64,000 bases of DNA from Croceitalea marina (GCF_042684265.1 NZ_JBHULB010000017.1:163521-227520), one strand, 5' to 3'; counted from the first letter of the stretch, positions 26,533 through 34,127 are shown. The notes: generated by a model not told the origin, from the letters alone. Program-made: numbers and translations.

Positions 26533-27247
26533 ATTCTTTAGAAAAATTCGCAAAAAATTATTGCAAGAAAATCGATTTTCTAAATATCTACTTTATGCAA
26601 TAGGCGAGATTATTCTCGTGGTGATTGGTATTTTGATTGCATTACAAGTGAGCAACTTTAACGAACAAAGAAAACAGCAAGAACAGGCAATTCAACTTAA
26701 AAAAGCCTTGCAAAGCGAATTAAAGGCAGATATCGAATTGATGAATCTTGATTTAGAATATATAGAGAAGGAACTAGATTTAAGCAATTCTTTAGCGAAA
26801 AGGTTATCTAGTGCCACTGCTACTTCAGACACATTGATACAAATTGTTAGACACGAATACAGAACGGGCTTCAATGGTTCGAGAACATTAGACAAAACAA
26901 CATTTAATTCATTAGAATCAACCGGTAAGATTAATTTGCTTAAAAATGAAATAGCAAATGAAATCCAAAAATATTATAGAGACAGGGACTTGTTTATCGG
27001 CGTTAATAATACCAACGTAGATATTTACTACAATCTACTGGAATCTTTTATGCTCAAATTCCCTGACGACTCTTCTGCTATTACAGGGCCACTTCAAGAT
27101 GTATATTGGCAGAGTGTAGATACAAAAGCACTTAATAGTATGTTTAATGGTTTATTAACATGCAGGTTGTTCAATTTAAATGTAAGAAAACAGATTCTAA
27201 ATAAGTCCTTAGAAAAAACACAAAACCTAATTAATCAATTAGATTAA
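26525..27247 (+). CDS. DUF6090 family membrane protein, array member 4
   Basis: 240 residues from the ATG at 26525 (overlap of 8 bases with member 3). Second module subtype ('LLQENRFSKYLLYAIGE'); the helix ends 'ALQVSNFNEQ'. The middle motif is 'LESTGKINLLKNEIANEI'. The C-terminal part is Lys/Asn-rich and helical. Member 5 follows after 9 bases. Confidence 0.85.
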   Translation: MIKFFRKIRKKLLQENRFSKYLLYAIGEIILVVIGILIALQVSNFNEQRKQQEQAIQLKKALQSELKADIELMNLDLEYIEKELDLSNSLAKRLSSATATSDTLIQIVRHEYRTGFNGSRTLDKTTFNSLESTGKINLLKNEIANEIQKYYRDRDLFIGVNNTNVDIYYNLLESFMLKFPDDSSAITGPLQDVYWQSVDTKALNSMFNGLLTCRLFNLNVRKQILNKSLEKTQNLINQLD

Positions 27248-27256
27248 GACATACCA

Positions 27257-27970
27257 ATGATTAAATTCTTTCGGAAAATTCGTCAAAACCTGCTCATGGA
27301 AAACAAAACAGGTAAGTATTTTAAATACGCAGTTGGCGAAATTATCCTCGTAGTAATTGGTATTCTTATTGCGCTACAGATTAACAATTGGAATGAGGAT
27401 AAAAACCAACAAGGTGAATTAAAAATAGCCCTTGCACAAATTCTGAATGACCTTAAGCAGGATAAAGTTCAATTAACCGGATTTCAAAAAGGCGACACAA
27501 AAAGGTTCAACTATCTTACAAAACTTGCCAAAAAAGAATATGGGACTATTGGTTTAGATTCTGTTTTTTTGATTTTAGATAATTATTTCTACTTCTATAA
27601 AAGCAATAATTCTTACTCAGGTTTAAAAAATAGTGGACTCTTTGCTTCCATGGCTAATCATGAATTAAAAGCTGATATTACTAGCTATTATGAGCAAACA
27701 TATGAACGGCTTCGTGTATGCTCGGAATATGGCGAAACATTCACAAATGATAATGTAATTCCCTATATGCTAAACTGCAATGTTGACCATGATATGGCTA
27801 TGAGGGTAGATGGGACAACAATAAAAAATGAACTAGACAATCCGGTACTTATTAAATTGATAAAATACCAACGAAATGTAAAACTATTTGAGCTTAATCT
27901 TTTAAAAACTGCCATTGTTGAGAATGATGGGTTACAAAGAACCATTGAAATTGAATTAAAAGAACTTTAA
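27257..27970 (+). CDS. DUF6090 family membrane protein, array member 5
   Basis: 237 residues. The module is the 'LLMENKTGKYFKYAVGE' type, close in DNA to members 10 and 13. The extracytoplasmic part is unusual in this array in having two Cys ('RVCSEYGE', 'MLNCNVDHD') and a glycine-poor middle motif 'LKNSGLFASMANHELKAD'. It is followed after 8 bases by a truncated stub. Confidence 0.85.
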   Translation: MIKFFRKIRQNLLMENKTGKYFKYAVGEIILVVIGILIALQINNWNEDKNQQGELKIALAQILNDLKQDKVQLTGFQKGDTKRFNYLTKLAKKEYGTIGLDSVFLILDNYFYFYKSNNSYSGLKNSGLFASMANHELKADITSYYEQTYERLRVCSEYGETFTNDNVIPYMLNCNVDHDMAMRVDGTTIKNELDNPVLIKLIKYQRNVKLFELNLLKTAIVENDGLQRTIEIELKEL

Positions 27971-27978
27971 ACACATTT

Positions 27979-28134
27979 ATGCTAAAATTTTTCCGTAAAA
28001 TCCGCTCAAATATGCTCCCCTCCATGGAGGGGCCGGGGGTGGGTTTTGAATTCAGTAGTATTGATACCCACACCTTAATCTGCTTCGATATACCCAGCCA
28101 ACGCCTCCCAAGAGGGGAAAACTTAGAACTATGA
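27979..28134 (+). pseudogene. Truncated DUF6090 5' stub (stub 2)
   Basis: 'MLKFFRKIRSNML' reproduces the start of the family, then the reading frame enters a palindromic repeat after 12-13 codons. The frame continues for 51 codons and ends with TGA overlapping the ATG of member 6 (ATGA). The membrane helix and all later parts are absent. Confidence 0.65.
28015..28121. repeat. Paired palindromic repeat (REPIN-like) interrupting stub 2
   Basis: The left arm contains the perfect palindrome CCCCTCCATGGAGGGG (28017-28032) followed by GGGGGTGGG. The right arm has ACCCACACCTTAATC and CCTCCCAAGAGGGG, in inverted relation to the left arm. The same two arms occur at 33142-33237. Confidence 0.72.
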
Positions 28135-29204
28135 TCACACTCTTTAGAAAAATACGCCAACGCTTACTTTCAGAAGGCAAAACAGGCAAACCTGCCTTGC
28201 CGGCAGGCAGGTACTTTAAATACGCTATTGGTGAAATAGCACTTGTCATGATAGGTATTCTTTTAGCGTTACAGGTAAATAATTGGAATGAAAAAAATTT
28301 ACAAGCTAAAAATTTTGACCTTATACTCGATGCGCTCGAAAATGAGCTCATAGAGAATATAGAAGAAGCAAATTTTGAAATACCTCTTTTTAGGGCTTCT
28401 CTCTTAAAAATGGATAAAATCTTATCAAATGAAGTAACCAAAAATGATTTTATGATGGATTCTGGTTTAAGAAATTTGATAAGAGAGGACAAATTTGACT
28501 TTAACTTGGATGATATTAATGCTTTAGTTAAAAATCAAGAAAATTTCCCAGAAAAATTTAAAGTTTTAATACCAAGTTTAAAGAAGATTTTGAAAATTGA
28601 AAGGCGTCATAATATTTTTGAAACACAATATCAAAAACAATATTCAAATTATACACAATTTCTTATTACCAATCAGTCTTGGTATGGTAAAATTTCAAAT
28701 GAAAGAATTGATTCTCTCCAATTAAAAGAAGAAGTCGAATTTTACCTAAACAATTTCTCATACAAAAATTATTTAAAAGCATATAAATGGAACATGAGTG
28801 ATTTAGTAAGAGAAGGTATTAGTATAAAAAATGCATGTCTTACCATTCTTGCAGAAATAAAAAGGATAAGGGAAAATTATAAAAAAGATGAGATAGTTAA
28901 ACTATTTACCAAGTATAATATGCTTCCATTTAAAGAAAAAACGTGTAACCATCCTAAAAACAATGATGAGTATGAAAGACAGGTTCATCTTCCCTTTTAC
29001 AACAGCACAAATAGAGAGATTGAATTGAAATGGCAAAATTACGATAATAACGTTGTTAGTATTTTAAAGTTGAAACCCGGAGAATTAATGGTTAATGCTG
29101 CAAAAAATAGAATTCGAGAAAAAGTTGTGGTGGAATTACTTGTTGAAGGTAATTGTATTAAAAAATATGAAGGTATCGAAAATGGTTTCATACTAATTGA
29201 ATAG
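28131..29204 (+). CDS. DUF6090 family membrane protein, array member 6 (long type, with in-frame repeat insertion)
   Basis: 357 residues, about 110 longer than most members. The module reads 'LLSEGKTGK' then 'PALPAGR' then 'YFKYAIGE': seven extra codons that are exactly the 21-base repeat at 28191-28211. The C-terminal extension (about 260-357) resembles that of member 8: 'LPFKEKTC', a beta-rich stretch, 'EGNCIKKYEG' and the ending 'NGFILIE'. Two Cys are at matching places in both, so a disulfide in the periplasm is possible. Its first residues 'MITLFRKIRQ' differ slightly from the consensus. Confidence 0.83.
   Translation: MITLFRKIRQRLLSEGKTGKPALPAGRYFKYAIGEIALVMIGILLALQVNNWNEKNLQAKNFDLILDALENELIENIEEANFEIPLFRASLLKMDKILSNEVTKNDFMMDSGLRNLIREDKFDFNLDDINALVKNQENFPEKFKVLIPSLKKILKIERRHNIFETQYQKQYSNYTQFLITNQSWYGKISNERIDSLQLKEEVEFYLNNFSYKNYLKAYKWNMSDLVREGISIKNACLTILAEIKRIRENYKKDEIVKLFTKYNMLPFKEKTCNHPKNNDEYERQVHLPFYNSTNREIELKWQNYDNNVVSILKLKPGELMVNAAKNRIREKVVVELLVEGNCIKKYEGIENGFILIE
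28191..28211. repeat. 21-base near-palindromic repeat inserted in frame in member 6
   Basis: CCTGCCTTGCCGGCAGGCAG plus G sits between the codons for GKTGK and YFKY, where all other members are contiguous. It is a common type of flavobacterial palindromic repeat. Length 21 keeps the frame. Confidence 0.8.
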
Positions 29205-29211
29205 TATTATA

Positions 29212-30000
29212 ATGATTAAATTCTTTAGAAAAATCCGTAAAAACCTGCTTTCAGAAGGCAAAACAGCTAAATACTTTAAATATGCCATAGGCGAAATTGT
29301 GCTTGTGGTTATTGGGATTATGATTGCGTTGTCAATCAACAACTGGAATGAGGACAGAAAAGAAAGGGCTCAAGAGCAAGAATTACTTACCCAGTTACAA
29401 TCAGAATTTAAAAGTAATCTAGAGCAATTGGACCAAAAAATTGAGATGCGCAAACAGAAGATTTCCGCGTCATTAAAATTACTTCACAACATTGACTATC
29501 CAGAAACTCGAGATACGGATTCTATTATAATATACATAGGACATACAGCAGTAAGTCCAACCTTTGACCCCATTGTTAATGATATTAATAGCTCTGGAAG
29601 AATACAGTTACTGCAAAATAGAAATCTAAAAGAGCGTCTGGCTCGATGGACGAGTGAAGTCATTCAGGTTACCGAAGAAGAGCAGGCCTGGATGCTTGTT
29701 AGAAATAATGAATATATGCCTATGCTAGCTCAAAAAGGTATTTTAAGAAATCTTTTAAATCGATATTGGAAAGACAATGTTCTCGCATCTTTCCATTTAG
29801 ATAAAGGCACAAAAACAGAGATTGATTTAGGAAATTCTGCAAAGAAAATAGAGGTGTCAAAATTATTGGATGATGAACAATTTGAAAGTCATATTGCGCA
29901 ATGTGCTTCTTATGCAAAAATAGCCAATAGTCAGGCAATGAGTTTACGACAGCGTATTGTAGAAATGCTTGATTTAATAGAACAAGATTTAAACGAATGA
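29212..30000 (+). CDS. DUF6090 family membrane protein, array member 7
   Basis: 262 residues from the ATG at 29212, eight bases after member 6. Module 'LLSEGKTAKYFKYAIGE'; the helix ends 'ALSINNWNED'. The middle motif is well developed: 'SPTFDPIVNDINSSGRIQLL' followed by N, R and a W, close to that of member 10. The stop overlaps the ATG of stub 3 (ATGA). Confidence 0.85.
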   Translation: MIKFFRKIRKNLLSEGKTAKYFKYAIGEIVLVVIGIMIALSINNWNEDRKERAQEQELLTQLQSEFKSNLEQLDQKIEMRKQKISASLKLLHNIDYPETRDTDSIIIYIGHTAVSPTFDPIVNDINSSGRIQLLQNRNLKERLARWTSEVIQVTEEEQAWMLVRNNEYMPMLAQKGILRNLLNRYWKDNVLASFHLDKGTKTEIDLGNSAKKIEVSKLLDDEQFESHIAQCASYAKIANSQAMSLRQRIVEMLDLIEQDLNE

Positions 30001-30074
30001 TAAAATTCTCTCGCAGAATCCATCCTATTAAATTCCCCTCTTGGGAGGGGACAAAGGGGTGGGTACAACGATGA
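29997..30074 (+). pseudogene. Truncated DUF6090 5' stub (stub 3)
   Basis: 'MIKFSRRIHPIKF' is a degraded family start, cut after about 11-12 codons by the CCCCTC-type palindromic repeat. The frame of 25 codons ends with TGA overlapping the ATG of the DUF559 remnant. Confidence 0.55.
30033..30064. repeat. Palindromic repeat arm preceding the DUF559 remnant
   Basis: CCCCTC-TTGG-GAGGGG (30035-30050) forms a hairpin and is followed by ACAAAGGGGTGGG. This is the left arm of the same repeat family as 28015-28121 and 33142-33237; only one arm is present here. Confidence 0.72.
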
Positions 30075-30163
30075 GAAAAATCATCCCATACAACCCCAAA
30101 CTTATTGCCTACGCTAAAGAACTGCGCAAGCATATGACCCTTGGCGAAATTGCCCTGTGGTGA
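30071..30163 (+). pseudogene. Remnant of a DUF559 (Vsr-like) endonuclease gene
   Basis: The 30-codon frame 'MRKIIPYNPKLIAYAKELRK' continuing 'HMTLGEIALW' matches the N-terminus of DUF559-domain proteins, which resemble very-short-patch repair endonucleases. It then hits TGA, a few bases before the GIY-YIG element. The catalytic part is absent. The start lies seven bases after the repeat arm at 30033-30064. Confidence 0.62.
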
Positions 30164-30176
30164 AACATAAAACCGA

Positions 30177-30582
30177 TTTGTCATTCCTGCGAAGGCAGGA
30201 ATCCACAAAGAATAAATAAGTATAATGCATAAAAATGTTCATCAGTATTACTTATACATACTATCAAATAAGTATAACGGAACATTATACATTGGAGTTA
30301 CTAACGATTTAGAGCGTAGAATGTTCGAACATAAAAACAAACTTGTTGAAGGCTTCACTAAAAAATATAGCCTTAATCGATTAGTTTATTTCGAAACCTT
30401 TCAATACGTCAATGATGCGATTAAAAGGGAAAAGAACATGAAAAAATGGAAGCGTCAATGGAAAAAAGATATAATTGAAGCAGAGAACCCTACTTGGAGC
30501 GACTTATCAAAAGATTGGCCTAATTTTAAAGATGTATAAAATGGACTTGCAAGTGGATTCCTGCCTTCGCAGGAATGACAAA
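30177..30582 (+). mobile_element. Candidate GIY-YIG mobile element with 30-bp perfect terminal inverted repeats
   Basis: A 406-base unit bounded by exactly complementary 30-base ends (30177-30206 and 30553-30582), beginning TTTGTCATTCCTGCGAAG. Each end is itself a hairpin (ATTCCTGC-GAAG-GCAGGAAT). The only gene inside is the GIY-YIG nuclease. Its left end lies 13 bases after the truncated DUF559 frame. No target-site duplication is obvious. Confidence 0.68.
30225..30539 (+). CDS. Single-domain GIY-YIG nuclease
   Basis: 104 residues. 'YYLYILSNKYNGTLYIGVTN' near 8-27 carries the GIY-YIG core (here LYI and YIG), 'DLERRMFEHKNK' has the catalytic Arg and His, and 'YFETFQYVNDAIKREKNMKK' has the metal-binding Glu region. 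It belongs to the short UvrC-N/YhbQ-like group. It occupies most of the inverted-repeat unit, so it may mobilise that repeat family; this role is inferred. It is the only gene in the array region unrelated to DUF6090 that appears intact. Confidence 0.88.
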   Translation: MHKNVHQYYLYILSNKYNGTLYIGVTNDLERRMFEHKNKLVEGFTKKYSLNRLVYFETFQYVNDAIKREKNMKKWKRQWKKDIIEAENPTWSDLSKDWPNFKDV

Positions 30583-30593
30583 AACACTAAACT

Positions 30594-31640
30594 ATGATTA
30601 AATTCTTTCGGAAAATCCGTCAAAAACTACTCTCTGAGAACAAGTTCTCAAAGTACCTACTCTATGCTATAGGTGAAATCATTCTCGTCGTCATTGGTAT
30701 TATGATTGCTTTGCAGTTTAATAATCGTAATGAACAACGCAAACACGTACAAGTTATTAACGAAACCATTACAGCCATTGAAGAAGATCTTGTCTATAAC
30801 TTTAAAAATACTACGCGTACACTTGAATTCTATAAAATTCAAGATAACATACAAAAAAAAGTACTGTATAAGCAGTACACCATAGATGACTACAGAGCAA
30901 ATGATTTAATAAGTACGGTTACTGCCAATTGGAGGGTACATTCACCTAAAACTGAGAATATAGAAGCGCTTTTAAATAAAGAGGAATATGCATCAAAAGA
31001 ATTCATGCCTATAATTGATGCCGTAAAGCTACTTGTAACTAGAAAAAATTTTGCAGACCAGGCTTGGGAAACACTTTATAGCAATCTCGACAAAAATGTT
31101 GAAATACTTACCCAACAAGTTTCTATGGTCAAACTCGATAGTGTATCATTTGAACAGCGTTGTAACTATATGTTAAACAACACTGAATATCAAAAAATAG
31201 TAGAGTTAAATTGGGTGCGTACTCAGGAATATTATGATTTACTCTCAAGGTTTAGAGTCCAGAATGTTGCGCTTTTAAGTACCATTAAGATGGTTAGAGA
31301 AAATTATGGATGTCAAGAATTAGCGCGTTTATATAATTCTTTAGGTATGAAACCCTTTAAAGAGGTTGATTGCAAAACACAAAATATCACAAATAATAAT
31401 GAACTAAGAAGAGGCTATTTAATAGGAAATTTAAGTGATAAAGAAATTACGATAAAGGTCATGAATGCTGGTAAGGTCGGTGATTCCAAAACTTTAAACC
31501 CTAATGAATTTTCAGATACCAGACCAGAATATGCTGGTTTAAATGGTGACTATACTATAATTATAGAGCAAATAGATGAAAATGATACATGCATCAACAA
31601 GTATATAGCCGTAAACAAAGGCTATTTATTAATTGAATAG
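30594..31640 (+). CDS. DUF6090 family membrane protein, array member 8 (long type)
   Basis: 348 residues. Second module subtype ('LLSENKFSKYLLYAIGE'); the helix ends 'ALQFNNRNEQ'. The C-terminal extension (about 250-348) matches that of member 6: 'KPFKEVDC', a beta-rich region with 'NGDYTIIIEQ', 'DTCINKYIAVNKGYLLIE'. It starts 12 bases after the right inverted repeat of the GIY-YIG element, so the element lies between it and stub 3. Member 9 starts on the base after its stop. Confidence 0.84.
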   Translation: MIKFFRKIRQKLLSENKFSKYLLYAIGEIILVVIGIMIALQFNNRNEQRKHVQVINETITAIEEDLVYNFKNTTRTLEFYKIQDNIQKKVLYKQYTIDDYRANDLISTVTANWRVHSPKTENIEALLNKEEYASKEFMPIIDAVKLLVTRKNFADQAWETLYSNLDKNVEILTQQVSMVKLDSVSFEQRCNYMLNNTEYQKIVELNWVRTQEYYDLLSRFRVQNVALLSTIKMVRENYGCQELARLYNSLGMKPFKEVDCKTQNITNNNELRRGYLIGNLSDKEITIKVMNAGKVGDSKTLNPNEFSDTRPEYAGLNGDYTIIIEQIDENDTCINKYIAVNKGYLLIE

Positions 31641-32357
31641 ATGATCAAGTTCTTCCGTCATATTCGTCGCTCACTAATCCAAAAAAATCAAATGGGAAAA
31701 TATTTTAAATACGCCATTGGCGAAATTCTATTAGTGGTCATTGGGATTCTCATTGCCTTACAGATTAATAATTGGAATGAAAACAGAAAAAATGAAACAT
31801 TTGAAAACGAGATTCTGACTCAAATAAGAGCAAATCTCATTAAAGATAAATTAGTATTAAATAACTATACTACTAATGCCGAAAACGCAGTTTCATCACT
31901 TGATAAAATTTTAGCAGAAGATTCATCAATAACAATTAACGACAGTATTAAATATTGGCTAGGTGATGTTGTACGGTTCGATAGATTTAGGGCATTAACC
32001 AATGCTTACGAAGTACTTAAATCTAAAGGCATAGATAAAATATCCAATAACCAACTTCAATTTCTCCTCGGTATGTATTACGATGATCAAGCGGTTGCGG
32101 CTAATATAGCATGTTATGACCTAGAAAAAATGTTCAATAATGATTGGATACCCATTCTCAAGAAAAATGTGGTAACACACAATTTTGGAAAATTAGTCGA
32201 TTTACAAGATTACTCAGAGTTAAAAATTGGTGGCGAAATTAGAAACCTTTTAATCCTAAATCGAGATAACTGGAGTGGCAGTAATGGCAGACTCATAAAA
32301 GTCTCGACCCTAATAGACAGAATTATAGAAATTATAAACAACGAGTTGAATGATTAA
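31641..32357 (+). CDS. DUF6090 family membrane protein, array member 9
   Basis: 238 residues. The module begins 'MIKFFRHIRRSLIQKNQMGK', a variant whose first 12 residues match those of stub 5 ('MIKFFRHIRRSL'). The middle motif is 'LKSKGIDKISNNQLQFLL'. The last codons 'NELND' share the ATGATTAA junction with member 10 (8-base overlap). Confidence 0.85.
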   Translation: MIKFFRHIRRSLIQKNQMGKYFKYAIGEILLVVIGILIALQINNWNENRKNETFENEILTQIRANLIKDKLVLNNYTTNAENAVSSLDKILAEDSSITINDSIKYWLGDVVRFDRFRALTNAYEVLKSKGIDKISNNQLQFLLGMYYDDQAVAANIACYDLEKMFNNDWIPILKKNVVTHNFGKLVDLQDYSELKIGGEIRNLLILNRDNWSGSNGRLIKVSTLIDRIIEIINNELND

Positions 32358-33114
32358 ATTCTTTAGAAAAATCCGTCAAAACCTACTCATGGAAAACAAA
32401 ACAGGCAAGTATTTTAAATATGCCCTTGGTGAAATTATCCTTGTGGTTATAGGTATTCTTATTGCACTTCAGATTAATAATTGGAATCAAAACCGGATTA
32501 ACAATAAACAAGAACAACAAATTTTATTACAACTAAAAAGTGAGTTTGAAGAAAACTTAGAAGAATTAGGCAGAAAAGACAATATGCGTGAGAAGATGAT
32601 TAATTCTGCGGAGCAGCTCTTCAAAATAAAAACAGAGAATAGTCTTTCTGAATTTCCTCTCGATACTATTAGATTTTATATAGCTTGGACCTATAATACC
32701 CCAACTTTTGACCCCGTATTGGGAACAACAAATGAACTTTTATCCTCTGGAAAGCTTTACCTCATTACTAATAACGAATTAAAAACAAGACTTACCAATT
32801 GGTCTGGTCAAGTAGATAGATTAAGAGAATATGAGCAAGATTTGAGACAATATAATATTAATAATTACGACCCTTTTTTAACGCAAAACTTTTCTATTAA
32901 AGATTTATTTGAAGGTGTTTGGCAGGAAAAACAATACTTTTTCAGTAAAGAAAATAGAGTTAAATCAGTCCATGAATATATTAAAAACCAAGAGGTTGAT
33001 GACTATATTTTTAACATCCTATCTCTTTGTGAATGGACCAAAAAAGAATCAAGGGTAGTTAGAACTTACACAAATGAATTTTTAAACTTAATAAGTCAAG
33101 AGCTTTCAAAATGA
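32350..33114 (+). CDS. DUF6090 family membrane protein, array member 10
   Basis: 254 residues. Module 'LLMENKTGKYFKYALGE', with a 48-base stretch identical to member 13. Middle region 'TPTFDPVLGTTNELLSSGKL' aligns with member 7, so the C-terminal halves of 7 and 10 are closer to each other than their modules are. The stop overlaps the ATG of stub 4 (ATGA). Confidence 0.85.
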   Translation: MIKFFRKIRQNLLMENKTGKYFKYALGEIILVVIGILIALQINNWNQNRINNKQEQQILLQLKSEFEENLEELGRKDNMREKMINSAEQLFKIKTENSLSEFPLDTIRFYIAWTYNTPTFDPVLGTTNELLSSGKLYLITNNELKTRLTNWSGQVDRLREYEQDLRQYNINNYDPFLTQNFSIKDLFEGVWQEKQYFFSKENRVKSVHEYIKNQEVDDYIFNILSLCEWTKKESRVVRTYTNEFLNLISQELSK

Positions 33115-33218
33115 TTAAATTTTTCAGACATATTCCCAAAGCCCTCTCCTCCTTTGAGGAGAACCAAAAGAGGTGGGTAAAACAAAATTTGATGACTCTT
33201 TTAGAACCCACCCCTTAA
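33111..33218 (+). pseudogene. Truncated DUF6090 5' stub (stub 4)
   Basis: 'MIKFFRHIPKALSS' copies the family start for about 9-12 codons before a palindromic repeat. The frame ends after 35 codons inside the repeat. Confidence 0.6.
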
Positions 33219-33237
33219 TCCCCTCCCAAGAGGGGAA
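33142..33237. repeat. Paired palindromic repeat (REPIN-like) in stub 4
   Basis: Left arm CTCCTCCTTTGAGGAG followed by AGAGGTGGGT; right arm ACCCACCCCTTAATC followed by CCCTCCCAAGAGGGG. The arms are inverted with respect to each other. The downstream flank TTAGAACTATGAT is the same as after the element in stub 2. Confidence 0.75.
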
Positions 33238-33248
33238 AATTTAGAACT

Positions 33249-33983
33249 ATGATTAAATTTTTTAGAAAAATTCGGCAAAACCTCCTTTCAGAAGGCAAAA
33301 CAACCAAGTACTTCAAATATGCGCTTGGTGAAATTCTACTTGTGGTTATTGGGATTCTTATTGCCCTTCAGATTAATAACTGGAATGAAGTTAACAAAAA
33401 AGACGCTGAAGAGCGAGAGTACTTGGTGAATTTATTAAGTGAATTTGAAGCGAATCAAGAAGAATTAAAAAGAATTAATTCCTATCACAGATTTGTAAAA
33501 TTAAAGACAAAAGAACTGTCAGATTTAATAAATCCTGATCCGAAACAAATTTCTTTAAGTAAGCTTGATACTTTGATGTGGGCAGTAGCTTTTATACCAG
33601 AATTTAAAGCTCTTAACGCAATGATATCTTCAGAAAAACTTGAAACGATTAATGATTATCAGCTCAAAAATGAAATTGCAAATTGGAGATTAACTTATGA
33701 ATTGTATAGCTATAGTTTAAAGTTAACTTATGACCAATTTAATAGTCATATTTATCCATTTTTGACAAAAAATTATCAATCAAAAAATTTCAAGCATTCT
33801 ATATTAAAAGATGACCAAAGCTATTTTCCAGTTAATCAAAAATCAATTTTATCAAATCCAGTTTTTGAGAATCAAATTAAAATAAGGAATATAAATGCAG
33901 AAATGATTTTTCAACGGGCAACAAAATTAATTGATATACAGCAAAGTATAATTAATGATATTGAACGGAAATTAGAAAAATAA
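33249..33983 (+). CDS. DUF6090 family membrane protein, array member 11
   Basis: 244 residues. Module 'LLSEGKTTKYFKYALGE'. The middle motif is degenerate, 'MISSEKLETINDYQLKNEI' followed by a W. The start lies 11 bases after the repeat that breaks stub 4. The C-terminal portion is rich in Ile, Asn and Lys. Stub 5 follows after a 21-base gap. Confidence 0.85.
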   Translation: MIKFFRKIRQNLLSEGKTTKYFKYALGEILLVVIGILIALQINNWNEVNKKDAEEREYLVNLLSEFEANQEELKRINSYHRFVKLKTKELSDLINPDPKQISLSKLDTLMWAVAFIPEFKALNAMISSEKLETINDYQLKNEIANWRLTYELYSYSLKLTYDQFNSHIYPFLTKNYQSKNFKHSILKDDQSYFPVNQKSILSNPVFENQIKIRNINAEMIFQRATKLIDIQQSIINDIERKLEK

Positions 33984-34004
33984 CAAAAGTACGACCACTA
34001 ACTA

Positions 34005-34127
34005 ATGATTAAATTCTTCCGCCATATCCGTCGTTCACTAATTAACCAAAACCATATATTTTGTCATTCCTGTAGAGCTATGACACTGAGCGGAGTCGAA
34101 GTGAAAGCGACGAGGAATCTCATTTGA
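34005..34127 (+). pseudogene. Truncated DUF6090 5' stub (stub 5)
   Basis: 'MIKFFRHIRRSLINQNH' (17 codons) is the longest intact family start among the stubs and most like member 9. It is cut by an inverted-repeat element; the frame closes after 40 codons. Confidence 0.65.

Noticed and set aside
28052..28492. 146-codon minus-strand frame over stub 2 and member 6
   Set aside because: It is antisense to the DUF6090 gene and contains repeat-derived peptide; no family likeness.
29720..30208. 162-codon minus-strand frame across member 7 and the repeat region
   Set aside because: It runs through the GIY-YIG inverted repeat and opposite a real gene; its start 'MWIPAFAGMT' is the translation of the palindromic repeat.
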